DNA of 64,000 bases from Janthinobacterium lividum (lineage in GTDB: Bacteria; Pseudomonadota; Gammaproteobacteria; Burkholderiales; Burkholderiaceae_D): positions 62,001-126,000 of the forward strand of contig NZ_JAAOLY010000016.1 in the NCBI RefSeq assembly GCF_011601275.1, read 5' to 3'. The notes under the pieces are model-generated. The model was not told where the DNA came from and did not search any database. It was given only the letters and a program-made list of their open reading frames with translations. Made by a program: the position numbers and the translations under genes. Shown one piece after another: positions 36,886-46,403 of this stretch (position 1 is the first letter of the stretch; each line of letters begins with the position of its first letter).

Positions 36886-37956
36886 TTACACGCGCAAAGC
36901 ACGCATGCCATGCGCGGCCAGGTGTCCCAACACCATGCCAGGCAGCGCCGTCAGAGCGCCGACCTCATGCGTAGCACCGACGGCGATCGCCTCGCGCGGC
37001 ATGCCGAACACCACGCAACTGGCTTCATCCTGCGCAAAATTATACGCTCCTGCGGCCTTCATCTCCAACATGCCTTGTGCGCCATCCTTGCCCATGCCGG
37101 TGAGGATCACGCCGACGGCATTTTTACCGGCCGATTGCGCGGCCGAACGGAACAGCACATCGACGGACGGGCGGTGGCGGTTCACCGGTTCGCCCTGGTC
37201 GATCTTGGTCATGTAGTTGGCGCCGCTGCGCGTCAGGGTCAGGTGCGAATGGCCGGGCGCGATGTAGGCGTGGCCGGGCAGCACCCGTTCGCCGCCTGCC
37301 GCCTCCTGCACCGAAATCTTGCACAGGGAATCGAGGCGGCGCGCGAACGAGCGCGTAAAGCCTTCCGGCATGTGCTGCGTGATCAGGATGCCGGGGCAAT
37401 CGGACGGCATCTGCATGAGGAATTCGCGGATCGCTTCCGTGCCGCCCGTCGAGGCGCCCACGATGATCAGCTTTTCGCTCGACGTCAGCGGGCTGCGCAG
37501 CGCAGGCAGCGGCGCGGCCACCTTGTCGCCGGCCGACGGCAGGGTGCGCGCACGGATGCGCGCCTTCGAAGCGGCGCGGATCTTGTCGGCGATCATGTCC
37601 GTGTACTCGCGCATGCCGCTCTGGATGGAAATCTTCGGCTTGGTGACGAAATCGACGGCGCCCAGTTCCAGCGCGCGCATGGTGATTTCCGAACCGCGCT
37701 CGGTCAAGGACGACACCATCAATACCGGCATCGGGCGCAAGCGCATCAGCTTTTCCAGGAAATCCAGGCCATCCATCTTCGGCATCTCGACGTCGAGGGT
37801 CAGCACGTCGGGGTTGGTCTGCTTGATCATCTCGCGCGCCACCAGCGGATCGGGCGCCGCGCCCACCACTTCCATGTCGGGCTGGCTGTTTACGATTTCC
37901 GTCATGACGCTGCGGATCAGCGCCGAGTCATCCACGATCAATACCTTGATCTTCAT
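36886..37956 (-). CDS. cheB: Protein-glutamate methylesterase/glutaminase CheB
   Basis: 356 residues. N-terminal receiver domain with phosphorylated D55 (LTLDVEMP), linker, and C-terminal methylesterase domain with catalytic Ser in [10 protein letters not shown] (about 167-176), His in TQHMPEGF and Asp near GKDGAQGM. It removes methyl groups from chemoreceptors when phosphorylated by CheA and so resets sensitivity. The order cheR-cheD-cheB-cheY is conserved. Confidence 0.95.
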   Translation of the reverse strand: MKIKVLIVDDSALIRSVMTEIVNSQPDMEVVGAAPDPLVAREMIKQTNPDVLTLDVEMPKMDGLDFLEKLMRLRPMPVLMVSSLTERGSEITMRALELGAVDFVTKPKISIQSGMREYTDMIADKIRAASKARIRARTLPSAGDKVAAPLPALRSPLTSSEKLIIVGASTGGTEAIREFLMQMPSDCPGILITQHMPEGFTRSFARRLDSLCKISVQEAAGGERVLPGHAYIAPGHSHLTLTRSGANYMTKIDQGEPVNRHRPSVDVLFRSAAQSAGKNAVGVILTGMGKDGAQGMLEMKAAGAYNFAQDEASCVVFGMPREAIAVGATHEVGALTALPGMVLGHLAAHGMRALRV

Positions 37957-38064
37957 AGTTATCCTTCCAGGCCTTGCGGCCCGTATTCCTTATTAAATTA
38001 GTACACCGGACAAACCGCCGCAAGCCGCACAGCTCGACGCGCAGCAGGTTTGGTCTGGTGTTTG

Positions 38065-38673
38065 TCAGAACAGTTCGACTTCGCCGCCCACCGGCGCGAC
38101 CTTGAGGCGGCTGGCGTAATCGAGTTCGCGGCGCACCAAAGTGTCGTTATGCGTCTGCATCAGTTTTTTCACCAGCACCTTGCCGCTGCGGGGGAAGAAG
38201 TACACCTTGCGCGGGTGGATGTCGTTCAGGTCTTCGGCCACCACGCGCATCTTTTCCGCCTTCAGGTAATTGATGACGAAGGCCGCATTGCGTTCGCCCA
38301 CGTTGATCGCCGTGAAGCCGCGCAGCACGGCGCCGCCGCCGAACACTTTCGCTTCCATGTTCTCGCGCCGCGCGCCCGCCTTCAGCAAATCGTTGATCAG
38401 GATTTCCATGGCGTAGGTGCCATAGCGCATCGACGCGGAAATCGGGCTGTTCGGATCGCTGCCGCCATCGGGCAGCATGAAATGATTCATGCCGCCCAGG
38501 CCCGTGACGCGGTCGCGGATGCAGGCCGAGACGCAGGAGCCGAGTACGGTGACGATCAGCATGTCCTTGTTGGTAAAGTAATACTCACCAGGCAAGATCT
38601 TGGCGGCGTCACAGTTGAACGTCCTGTCGTAATAGACGTTAGTGGCGAATTGCTCTTTGGATTCCAGGCTCAT
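38065..38673 (-). CDS. cheD: Chemoreceptor glutamine deamidase CheD
   Basis: 202 residues. Catalytic Cys47 (LGSCVSACI) and His64 (GGMNHFMLP) of the CheD deamidase family, which converts receptor glutamines to glutamates. The C-terminal tail ends GGEVELF, an acidic-hydrophobic peptide very like the end of the CheZ-like protein of this same operon (SGDIELF). No CheC is present, so any regulation must be by another partner. Nine bases separate it from cheR. Confidence 0.95.
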   Translation of the reverse strand: MSLESKEQFATNVYYDRTFNCDAAKILPGEYYFTNKDMLIVTVLGSCVSACIRDRVTGLGGMNHFMLPDGGSDPNSPISASMRYGTYAMEILINDLLKAGARRENMEAKVFGGGAVLRGFTAINVGERNAAFVINYLKAEKMRVVAEDLNDIHPRKVYFFPRSGKVLVKKLMQTHNDTLVRRELDYASRLKVAPVGGEVELF

Positions 38674-38682
38674 ATTTCACTC

Positions 38683-39555
38683 TCATGTACGATGCGACGG
38701 TGCCTTGGGCGCGGTGCCCCGGGGCTGGTCGAGCTCATAGACTGTTTTACCGCGCAGCTTCAATGAATCCGACACGTACAGAAAATTCTCCGAATGGCCC
38801 GCAAACAGCAGGGCATCCGGCTTCATCAATGGCACAAAGCGCGACAGGATCTTGCGCTGCGTCGCCTTGTCAAAATAAATCATCACGTTGCGGCAAAAGA
38901 TGACGTCGAACTGCCCCGTCAATGGCCAGCCGTCGGCCAGCAGGTTGAGCGGCTTGAAGGTGATCATCTGGCGCAGTTCCGGGCGCACCCGCACCTGTCC
39001 TTCGCGGTCGCCCTTGCCGCGCAAGAAAAAGCGCCGCGCACGGTCGGCCGGCATCTTGTCGAGCCGGTCCAGGTTGTAGACGCCATTGGCGGCCGTGGCC
39101 AGCACGTTCGTGTCGATGTCCGTGGCGATGATGGTGACGGGCGGCGTGAGCGTATTGAACGCCTCGCACACCGTCATGGCGATCGAGTACGGCTCTTCGC
39201 CGGTGGAACTGGCCGAACACCAGATGGTGATCGGCCCGCTCAGCTTTTTCACATGCTCGGCCAGCAGCGGGAAGTGATGCGCCTCGCGGAAGAACGACGT
39301 CAGGTTGGTCGTCAGCGCATTCGTGAACGCCTCCCACTCGTCGCCCATGCGGCCCGCTTCCAGGTCGTCCAGGTAGCGGACGAACGAGGAGATGCCGGTC
39401 GCGCGCAATCGCCTGGCCAGGCGGCTGTAGACCATTTCCTGCTTGCTGTCGGCCAGCGCGATGCCGGCCCGCTTGTAAATCATGGCGCGGACCCGTTCGA
39501 AGTCCTTGCCAGTGAAATCAAATTCCTTGACCGAATCCGTTTTAGTTTGCGGCAT
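38683..39555 (-). CDS. cheR: Chemoreceptor methyltransferase CheR
   Basis: 290 residues. N-terminal helical domain (about 10-85) and SAM-binding C-terminal domain with WCSASSTGEEPYS (about 112-124) and the NVMIYFD motif (about 225-231). Methylates glutamates of receptors. The beta-subdomain that binds the receptor C-terminal pentapeptide is present in the expected region, fitting the DWEEF end of the adjacent receptor. Confidence 0.95.
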   Translation of the reverse strand: MPQTKTDSVKEFDFTGKDFERVRAMIYKRAGIALADSKQEMVYSRLARRLRATGISSFVRYLDDLEAGRMGDEWEAFTNALTTNLTSFFREAHHFPLLAEHVKKLSGPITIWCSASSTGEEPYSIAMTVCEAFNTLTPPVTIIATDIDTNVLATAANGVYNLDRLDKMPADRARRFFLRGKGDREGQVRVRPELRQMITFKPLNLLADGWPLTGQFDVIFCRNVMIYFDKATQRKILSRFVPLMKPDALLFAGHSENFLYVSDSLKLRGKTVYELDQPRGTAPKAPSHRT

Positions 39556-39626
39556 TTGTTTTTTACCTCTCTATGACTACTCTGACCAATGCCTTTGCAA
39601 GTATAACTAGCGGGACCGGGTTGCCG

Positions 39627-41348
39627 TCAGAACTCTTCCCAATCGTCGCCGCCGGCCGCCGCCAGCTTTTTCGCGGGCGGTGGCGAGCCGGCTTGCGCCG
39701 TCTTTGCCAACCGCCGTGTATTTGCCGCCACATTCGGCGCCGGCCGTGCCGCCGCCTTGACTACCGGCGCGGGCGCGGGCATGGCCGCCTGCGCCGCGCT
39801 CTCGCCGTCGAGCTTGAAGATGCTGACGGCGGCGCCCAGATTCTGTGCCTGCTCCTGCATGCTTTCGGCCGCCGCCGCCGCTTCCTCGACCAGCGCCGCA
39901 TTTTGCTGCGTCATCTGGTCCATCTGCGCGATGGCCTGGTTCACTTCCTCGATGCCGTGGCTCTGTTCCTGCGTTGCCGCCGTGATCTCGCCCATGATGT
40001 CGGCCACCTGCCGGATCGACGTGACGATCAGGCCCATGGTCTGCCCCGCCTCGTCCACCAGGCGGCTGCCCGCATCAACCTTGTTGACCGAGTCGCCGAT
40101 CAGGCCCTTGATTTCCTTGGCTGCGCCAGCCGATCGTTGCGCCAGATTGCGCACTTCCGACGCCACCACGGCAAAACCGCGTCCCTGCTCGCCTGCGCGC
40201 GCCGCTTCGACGGCCGCATTCAACGCCAGGATATTCGTCTGGAACGCAATGCCGTCGATGACGCCGATGATGTCGACGATCTTGCGCGAGCTGTCCTTGA
40301 TGGAACCCATCGTATCGACCACTTGCGCCACCACCTTGCCGCCCTGCTCCGCCACCGACGATGCCGACACGGCCAGCTGGTTGGCCTGGCGCGCGTTGTC
40401 CGCGTTCTGCTTCACGGTCGACGTCAGCTCTTCCATCGACGACGCCGTCTCTTCGAGCGAACTGGCCTGCGTTTCCGTGCGCGCCGACAGGTCCGCATTG
40501 CCGCTGGCGATCTCGCGCGATGCCACGGTGATCGTTTCCGTGCCCTTGCGCACGTCGCTGACGGTCTGCACGAGGCTCTCGTTCATGTCCTTCAATGCCT
40601 GCTGCAGCGCGCTCGTTTCATCCTTGCCTTGGACCACCACGCGCGACGTCAGTTCGCCGGCAGCCACCTTCTGCGCCACGGCCAGGGCGCCGGACAATGG
40701 CACCGTGATCGAGCGAGTGATGAAGATGGCGCACCAGGCGCCGATCGCCACTGCCGCGCCGCCCAGGATGAACAGTACCGTCATCAGGCGCGCATCGGCC
40801 GCCAGCGAGTCGTCCATGAAGCTTTGCTGCGCCACGTGCTGCAAGTCGAGCAGCTTGTTGATATCGGCCAGGGTCGTCTTGTTCAAGGGATCGATGCGGG
40901 TGGCGATCACCTTCGCCGCGCCCTCGCTGTTAAACGCCAGCACCTGCCCCATCGCTTCCTTGAAGGCGGCATCGACTTCGCCGTCGACCTTGGCGATATT
41001 GGCCAGCAGCGCCTTCTCGCCATCGGACAGGCCCAGGGTGGCCAGCTTGCCGCGCGCGCCGTCGTACAGCTTGCGCTGCGCGCGCACCTTGCCCTCTTCC
41101 GCCTGCATCAGGCTCACATCGCCCTGCAGGCCGATATTGCGCATGGCGATACCGGTTTCCAGCATCGCGCTTTTCATCAGCGACGCCTGCGTATTCTTTT
41201 CGCTTGCCAGCTCCAGGCCCGTCAGCAGCTGGGCCTTGTTACGGTAATTCAGTGCATTCGCCGAAACGATCACCACCACCAGGATGGCGAGGATGCTGCC
41301 AAAACCTATCCCCAGCCGGGTGCCTATCTTGAAATCGCGCAAACTCAT
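39627..41348 (-). CDS. Methyl-accepting chemotaxis protein
   Basis: 573 residues from the ATG at 41348 (GGAG ten bases upstream). Transmembrane helix 1 (about 8-33), a four-helix-bundle periplasmic sensor (about 35-188), transmembrane helix 2 (about 190-212), HAMP (about 213-268), and a long signalling hairpin with the tip sequence GVIDGIAFQTNILALNAAVEAARAGEQG. The C-terminus ends DDWEEF, matching the xWxxF tether for CheR/CheB after a flexible Ala/Pro-rich linker. The ligand is unknown. It is embedded between cheW and cheR, so probably the main receptor of this system. Confidence 0.93.
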   Translation of the reverse strand: MSLRDFKIGTRLGIGFGSILAILVVVIVSANALNYRNKAQLLTGLELASEKNTQASLMKSAMLETGIAMRNIGLQGDVSLMQAEEGKVRAQRKLYDGARGKLATLGLSDGEKALLANIAKVDGEVDAAFKEAMGQVLAFNSEGAAKVIATRIDPLNKTTLADINKLLDLQHVAQQSFMDDSLAADARLMTVLFILGGAAVAIGAWCAIFITRSITVPLSGALAVAQKVAAGELTSRVVVQGKDETSALQQALKDMNESLVQTVSDVRKGTETITVASREIASGNADLSARTETQASSLEETASSMEELTSTVKQNADNARQANQLAVSASSVAEQGGKVVAQVVDTMGSIKDSSRKIVDIIGVIDGIAFQTNILALNAAVEAARAGEQGRGFAVVASEVRNLAQRSAGAAKEIKGLIGDSVNKVDAGSRLVDEAGQTMGLIVTSIRQVADIMGEITAATQEQSHGIEEVNQAIAQMDQMTQQNAALVEEAAAAAESMQEQAQNLGAAVSIFKLDGESAAQAAMPAPAPVVKAAARPAPNVAANTRRLAKTAQAGSPPPAKKLAAAGGDDWEEF

Positions 41349-41371
41349 TACAGTCTCCAATATTTATGTGA

Positions 41372-41400
41372 ACGGCGCCCGTTCAACCGGACGGCGCCGT
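41372..41400 (-). other. Hairpin in the mcp 5' untranslated region
   Basis: ACGGCGCC/GGCGCCGT stem (8 bp) with an 11-base loop, 12 bases upstream of the GGAG site of the receptor gene. No T-run follows on either strand, so it is not a terminator. It may stabilise mRNA or a processing product. Confidence 0.35.
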
Positions 41401-41496
41401 GTTGTGGCCTGGTCTCTGTCGGACCTTGCAGCCTGCCGGCGCCTCTCAATACTGCTCGCGCCGGTACATGCATATCTGTAGTGATTCTTTGCGTGC

Positions 41497-41523
41497 TAAA
41501 ACGGCGGCGCACCGGGCGCCGCC
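41497..41523 (-). terminator. Terminator after cheW
   Basis: Minus-strand GGCGGCGC/GCGCCGCC stem with CCGGT loop followed by GTTTTAGC. Weak T-run, so probably partial termination between cheW and the receptor gene. Confidence 0.55.
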
Positions 41524-41541
41524 TTGCTGCCATGCGGAGGC

Positions 41542-42048
41542 TTACGCCGCCAGCTTGTCGATCAGGCCCATCTCGCTGCTCGACATCAGCTTGTCGATGT
41601 CGACCAGGATCAGCATGCGCTCGTCGATGGTGCCCAGGCCGATCATGTAGTCGGTCGAGAAGGCGGTGCCCATTTCCGGCGCCGGTTTCACCTGCTCCGG
41701 CGTCAGGGTGGTGACGTCGGAAACGCTGTCGACCACCATGCCGACGATACGGCCGCCGATGTTCAGGATGATCACCACCGTGAACTGGTCGTACACGGGC
41801 GTGCCCAGGTTGAACTTGATGCGCATGTCGACCACGGGAATAATGATGCCGCGCAGGTTGATCACGCCCTTGATGAATTCAGGCGCGTTGGCGATGCGGG
41901 TGACCGCTTCATAACCACGGATTTCCTGGACCTTCAGGATATCGATGCCGTACTCTTCGGAGCCCAGGGTGAAGGCCAGGAATTCACGGCCGGCGATGTC
42001 CTTGCCGTCGCCCGCATTGCTTCCGGATGTTTGTTGAGTATCTGACAT
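41542..42048 (-). CDS. cheW: Chemotaxis coupling protein CheW
   Basis: 168 residues, a single SH3-like CheW domain (about 20-160) with [16 protein letters not shown] and [16 protein letters not shown]. It couples receptors to CheA in membrane arrays. The N-terminal 18 residues are a flexible Ser/Gly/Asp tail. Thirty bases after cheA in the same transcript. Confidence 0.95.
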   Translation of the reverse strand: MSDTQQTSGSNAGDGKDIAGREFLAFTLGSEEYGIDILKVQEIRGYEAVTRIANAPEFIKGVINLRGIIIPVVDMRIKFNLGTPVYDQFTVVIILNIGGRIVGMVVDSVSDVTTLTPEQVKPAPEMGTAFSTDYMIGLGTIDERMLILVDIDKLMSSSEMGLIDKLAA

Positions 42049-42078
42049 GGTGCGTTTTCCTATCTTTATCTATCGGTA

Positions 42079-44280
42079 TTACGAAAAAATGGACTCGTCG
42101 GCCAGCTGGCGCGAGGAACGGATCAGGGCGGCGACATCGAGAATCAGCGACACGCCGCCATCGCCCAGGATGGTGGCGCCGGAAATGCCCACCACCTTGC
42201 GGTAATTCGATTCGAGGTTTTTCACCACGACTTGCTGCTGTCCCACCAGGTCGTCGACAAACAGGGCCGCCTTGCGCCCTTCCGTCTCGAGGATCACGCA
42301 GATGCCTTCCGACGGGCTGGTAAAGCGCGGCGCGATGTCGAACATCTGGTACAGCGGAATCAATGGCAGGTATTCGCCGCGCACTTTCACCACCTGCCCC
42401 TTGCCACTGATGTCCTTGATGTCTTCAACGGCTGGCTGCAAGGATTCGATGACAAAGCCCAGCGGTAAAATATACACTTCGTCGCCGACCCTGATCGACA
42501 TGCCGTCCAGGATGGCCAGGGTCAGCGGCAGCGAGATGGAAATCGTCGTGCCGAAGCCCTTGGCCGAGCGGATGTCGACGACGCCGCCCATGGCGCTGAT
42601 ATTGCGCTTGACGACATCCATGCCCACGCCGCGGCCCGACACGTCGGTAACGGCTTCGGCGGTGGAAAAGCCGGGCGCGAAAATCAGCTGCCACACGTCG
42701 GCGTCGCTCATCGTCTCGGATACGTCCAGGCCCTGCTGCGCGGCCTTGGCCAGGATGCGCTCGCGGTTCAAGCCCGCGCCGTCATCGGATACCTCGATGA
42801 TGATGTTGCCGCCCTGGTGGCTGGCCGAGAGGAACAGCCGGCCGGCCTCGGTCTTGCCGGCGGCCACCCGGGCGGCCGGCATTTCCACGCCATGGTCGAT
42901 GCTGTTGCGCACCAGGTGCGTGAGCGGATCGACGATGCGCTCGATGAGGCCCTTGTCCAGTTCCGTGGCGGCGCCATTGGTGATGAAATCGACCTTCTTG
43001 CCCAACTTGGTGGCCAGGTCGCGCACCATGCGCGGGAAGCGCGAAAAGACGAAATCCATCGGCATCATGCGGATCGACATCACCGCTTCCTGCAAGTCGC
43101 GCGTATTGCGCGTCAAATGGCTGACGCTGTCGAGCAGCTTTTCATGCAGCATCGGGTCGAGCGCGCTGGCGCGCTGCTCGATCATCGCCTGCGTGATCAC
43201 CAGTTCGCCCACCAGGTTGATCAGCTGGTCGACTTTCTCGATCGAGACGCGGATCGACGACGATTCGGCGCCGGCCTTGTCGCCTTCTTTCTTGGCCGGT
43301 TTCTTTTCCTGCTCCGCTTCGGCCACGGCGCTGGCCACGGCAGGCGCGGCGGCAGCGCTGGCGTTGCCAGCCTTGGCCGCGTCGGCGCGAATCTGCTCAA
43401 TGGGCTGGAAGAAACCGTAGCCCTGTTCGGCGTCGCTCTGCACGCCGGCGGCGGCGCGGATGTCCTCGAGCGGCTGGAAGAAGCCATAGCCGGGGTCCGT
43501 CGCGCCCTGCGCGGCAGGCGCGCCTGGCAGCGGGTCGAAGAAACCGTAGCCCTGCGCCTTTTCCTGCGCCGCGCGGGCCGCTTCGGCTTCGCCTGGCGCC
43601 AGCGGCGGCGCCTGCGTGATCACCATGTCGTCCGGATTGAGCACGAACGAGCAGATGGCCAGGATATCGTCCAGGCTTTCATGCGTCGTCACTTCCAGCA
43701 CCTTGCGCGCGTCGGGCAAGGCGGAGACGGCGACGTCGCCCAGCAAGCCCAGTTCGGCCGCCAGCGCATCGACTTCGCGCGACTCCATGGCTGGCAGTTC
43801 CAGGCGGATGCGATGGCCGCCGGCATGGCTGACGGCCGCCTTTTCCGCCGTATGGAAGGCTGGTGCGACGGGCGTGAGCGCAGCCACGGGCACGTCATGC
43901 GAGAACGACTGCAGCATCATGCGCACATTGGCCACGGCATCCTGGTCGACGGCGCTGCCGAGGCGATGGCCGTCAAGCTGCATCTTGAGGATATCCTTGG
44001 CCGCCAAGAAGGCGTCGACGTGTTCCGCCGTCAGGGCCATCTGGCCCTGGCGGATGCGGTCGAGCAGCGACTCGAGGATGTGCGTCACCTCGCTCATGTC
44101 GGAGAGACCGAACGTCGATGCGCCGCCCTTGATCGAATGGGCGGTACGGAAAATGGCGTTCAGGTCTTCGGCGTCGGGCGCCGCAATATCGACGGCCAGC
44201 AGCAGCCGTTCTTTTTCAGCCAGCAGTTCTTCGGCCTCATCGAAAAAGACCTGAAAAAACTGGCTAATATCGATGGTCAT
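42079..44280 (-). CDS. cheA: Chemotaxis histidine kinase CheA
   Basis: 733 residues. P1 Hpt domain with phosphorylated H48 (TAHSIKGGA); a ferredoxin-like second domain (about 156-222; HRIRLELPAMESREVD to FVLNPDD) in the place of P2; a low-complexity linker; P3 dimerisation (about 335-400); P4 kinase with N box RNSIDHGVEM, G boxes SDDGAGL and VSGRGVGMDVV; and a CheW-like P5 (about 590-725). The linker carries three copies of GYGFF(D/Q)P at 244-250, 264-270 and 287-293, an unusual repeat. Phosphorylates CheY and CheB. Confidence 0.95.
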   Translation of the reverse strand: MTIDISQFFQVFFDEAEELLAEKERLLLAVDIAAPDAEDLNAIFRTAHSIKGGASTFGLSDMSEVTHILESLLDRIRQGQMALTAEHVDAFLAAKDILKMQLDGHRLGSAVDQDAVANVRMMLQSFSHDVPVAALTPVAPAFHTAEKAAVSHAGGHRIRLELPAMESREVDALAAELGLLGDVAVSALPDARKVLEVTTHESLDDILAICSFVLNPDDMVITQAPPLAPGEAEAARAAQEKAQGYGFFDPLPGAPAAQGATDPGYGFFQPLEDIRAAAGVQSDAEQGYGFFQPIEQIRADAAKAGNASAAAAPAVASAVAEAEQEKKPAKKEGDKAGAESSSIRVSIEKVDQLINLVGELVITQAMIEQRASALDPMLHEKLLDSVSHLTRNTRDLQEAVMSIRMMPMDFVFSRFPRMVRDLATKLGKKVDFITNGAATELDKGLIERIVDPLTHLVRNSIDHGVEMPAARVAAGKTEAGRLFLSASHQGGNIIIEVSDDGAGLNRERILAKAAQQGLDVSETMSDADVWQLIFAPGFSTAEAVTDVSGRGVGMDVVKRNISAMGGVVDIRSAKGFGTTISISLPLTLAILDGMSIRVGDEVYILPLGFVIESLQPAVEDIKDISGKGQVVKVRGEYLPLIPLYQMFDIAPRFTSPSEGICVILETEGRKAALFVDDLVGQQQVVVKNLESNYRKVVGISGATILGDGGVSLILDVAALIRSSRQLADESIFS
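43393..43551 (-). repeat. Three in-frame GYGFFxP repeats within cheA
   Basis: Codons 244-296 of cheA encode GYGFFDPL, GYGFFQPL and GYGFFQPI spaced 20 and 23 residues apart, separated by Ala/Gln/Asp-rich sequence. They form a short tandem repeat in the linker between the second domain and P3. Confidence 0.85.
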
Positions 44281-44323
44281 AGGGTGACTCCGTCAATTGC
44301 ATCATTGCACTGCGCGGCTGGCA

Positions 44324-44689
44324 TCAGCCGATCACCTTCTTGACCACTTCGATCAGGCGTTGCGGATCGAACGGCTTGACCAGCCAGCCATTGGCGCCGG
44401 CGGCACGTCCCTTCGACTTCATCTCGTCCGACGACTCCGTCGTCAGCATCAGGATGGGCACCTTCTGGTAGGTCGGCAGCTCGCGCAGCAGCTTGATCAG
44501 TTCCAGGCCATCCATGCGCGGCATGTTCTGGTCCGTCAATACCAGGTCCACGGTTTGCAGCTTGGCTTTTTCCAGTCCGTCCTGGCCGTCGACGGCCTCC
44601 ACCACCTGGTAACCGGCGGCTTTCAGGCTGAACGCCACCATCTGGCGCAATGAGCTGGAATCGTCCACTGCAAGTATCGTTTTGGCCAT
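44324..44689 (-). CDS. cheY: Single-domain response regulator (CheY-like)
   Basis: 121 residues from the ATG at 44689 with GGAG eight bases upstream. Receiver domain with D9/D10, D53 (LTDQNMP), T83 and K105. It lies just before cheA, separate from the CheY at the end of the operon and only moderately alike. It could be a second motor-binding CheY or a phosphate sink competing for CheA; the sequence does not decide. Confidence 0.9.
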   Translation of the reverse strand: MAKTILAVDDSSSLRQMVAFSLKAAGYQVVEAVDGQDGLEKAKLQTVDLVLTDQNMPRMDGLELIKLLRELPTYQKVPILMLTTESSDEMKSKGRAAGANGWLVKPFDPQRLIEVVKKVIG

Positions 44690-44772
44690 CTTTGCTCCCA
44701 CTTATTCCGGGCACCCTGCCCGAGTATTTGATTAATCAATCCATGCAACCACAAGCGCTCCGCATTGGCATG

Positions 44773-45321
44773 CTAGAACAGCTCGATGTCGCCACTTTCC
44801 AAATGCTGTTGACTGACAGCCTTGCGCAGCACGCTGCGCAACTCCAGGCTTTGAATCGCCAGCGCCATGCTGACCCGACCCAGCAAGGCGACAATTTCTT
44901 CATTGTCGCTCTCCGGCAACATCTCAGCGCCATGCTCGCCCAGGGTCCCGAGGAACTCGCGCAAGCCCGTCACGCGCTTCAAGGTGCGCTCGATCAGCTG
45001 GCTGGTCATGTCCTGGAACTGCAGGCTGGTGATGGCGGCATTCACATAGCCCCCCACCTCATCCTGCAACGCCAGCAGTTTTTCCCGTTGCTGCTCGGCC
45101 GGAATACCGCCGTCGAGCAGCAGCGCGATGGTGTCTTGCTGCGCAGCGACGGCTGCGTGTATCGCCATGAAATTGAAGGACAGCTTCTCGATCGCCTCTT
45201 CCAGCAAGATGCCGGTCTGCACCAGGTCGGTTTCCACCTCCGTCAAGTGCTTGCGGCCATGGTCCGACACGCCAGACAGCAGGCGCTTTACATGCGAGCC
45301 AAGTATTTTCTTTCTTGTCAT
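44773..45321 (-). CDS. CheZ-like putative CheY-P phosphatase
   Basis: 182 residues, all helical. The motif LQFQDMTSQLIERT (100-113) matches the CheZ active site pattern QDxTxQ, with D104 and Q108 corresponding to CheZ D143 and Q147, the Mg- and water-positioning residues. Long helices (about 25-70 and 80-130) suit a four-helix-bundle dimer. The C-terminus ends SGDIELF, reminiscent of the C-terminal CheY-docking peptide of CheZ. It is shorter than E. coli CheZ (214 residues) and lies between motB and the first cheY. I call it CheZ-like; a conventional cheZ is missing downstream of the last cheY. Confidence 0.7.
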   Translation of the reverse strand: MTRKKILGSHVKRLLSGVSDHGRKHLTEVETDLVQTGILLEEAIEKLSFNFMAIHAAVAAQQDTIALLLDGGIPAEQQREKLLALQDEVGGYVNAAITSLQFQDMTSQLIERTLKRVTGLREFLGTLGEHGAEMLPESDNEEIVALLGRVSMALAIQSLELRSVLRKAVSQQHLESGDIELF

Positions 45322-45367
45322 AAAGGTCTCATTGTTTCAATACACCACGCGTCGACAGACTTGCGTG

Positions 45368-46345
45368 TTATTTTTTCGCCGCTGCCGGGGCGGGGACTGG
45401 CGCCGCCGCGGGCGGCGCACCGGCCGCCAGCCCTGAAGCGACAGCGGCGGAAGCGGCATCGGTCACCGGCAGCTCGATCGCCGAACCATCGCGCAGGACA
45501 TTTTCTTCCGTGCGCTTGTTCATGACGATGATGCTGATGCGCCGGTTGATCGGATTGAAGGGGTCGAGCTTGTCCAGGTGGGCGGCCGAACCCAGCCCCA
45601 CCACGCGCAAGACTTTTTCTTCCTTCATGCCGCCGATCACCAGTTCGCGCCGCGACGCATTCGCGCGGTCGGCCGACAATTCCCAGTTGCTGTAACCGGC
45701 ATCGCTCATGTAGGGCGTCGAATCCGTATGGCCGGACAGGCCGATGCGATTCGGCACTTCATTGAGCACGGAGCCGATGGCGTGCAGGATTTCCTTGGTG
45801 TACGGTTGCAGATTCGCATTGGCGAGCGCAAACATCGGACGGTTCTGCTCGTCGACGATCTGGATGCGCAAGCCTTCGCTGGTGATATCGAGCAGCAACT
45901 GGTTCTTGTATTTTTTCAGCAGGGGATTGGCATCGATGGTCGCTTCGATGCGCGCCTTGAGCGCCTGCAGGCGCTTGCCTTCCTCGCGTTCGAGCGCGGC
46001 CTTGGCGGAATTGAGGTCGAACGATTTGCGCTGCTGCTCTTCCTGCGCCTTGCGCACCTGCCCATCCTGGCGCGACAGATCCTGGCCGCCGCCCTGGATC
46101 ACGGAATTGCTCTCGCCGCTGCCGGAGCCGCCCGCCATCGCCACTTTCAAGGGCGTCTTGAAGAATTCGGAAATGCCGTTCAAGTCGCCCTTCGAGGTGG
46201 AGCCCAGCAGCCACATCAGCAGGAAGAAGGCCATCATGGCCGTGACAAAGTCGGCGTAGGCGATCTTCCACGCCCCGCCATGGTGCCCGCCAGCCGTCTT
46301 CTTGATACGCTTGACGATAATCGGGCGCATGCCTTCATCGGCCAT
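45368..46345 (-). CDS. motB: Flagellar motor stator protein MotB
   Basis: 325 residues. One transmembrane helix (about 28-48) with the proton-carrying D32 in YADFVTAMMAFF, a plug/linker, and the OmpA-like peptidoglycan-binding domain (about 175-290; LSGHTDSTPY, NWELSADRANA, NPINRRISI). The last 30 residues are Ala/Pro-rich. With MotA it forms the proton-driven stator. Confidence 0.95.
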   Translation of the reverse strand: MADEGMRPIIVKRIKKTAGGHHGGAWKIAYADFVTAMMAFFLLMWLLGSTSKGDLNGISEFFKTPLKVAMAGGSGSGESNSVIQGGGQDLSRQDGQVRKAQEEQQRKSFDLNSAKAALEREEGKRLQALKARIEATIDANPLLKKYKNQLLLDITSEGLRIQIVDEQNRPMFALANANLQPYTKEILHAIGSVLNEVPNRIGLSGHTDSTPYMSDAGYSNWELSADRANASRRELVIGGMKEEKVLRVVGLGSAAHLDKLDPFNPINRRISIIVMNKRTEENVLRDGSAIELPVTDAASAAVASGLAAGAPPAAAPVPAPAAAKK

Positions 46346-46403
46346 GGCGTCCCCCTTCCGTGTGCTGCAAATGACTCATGGTGTCCAAGCGTGTATTCAC
46401 TGC

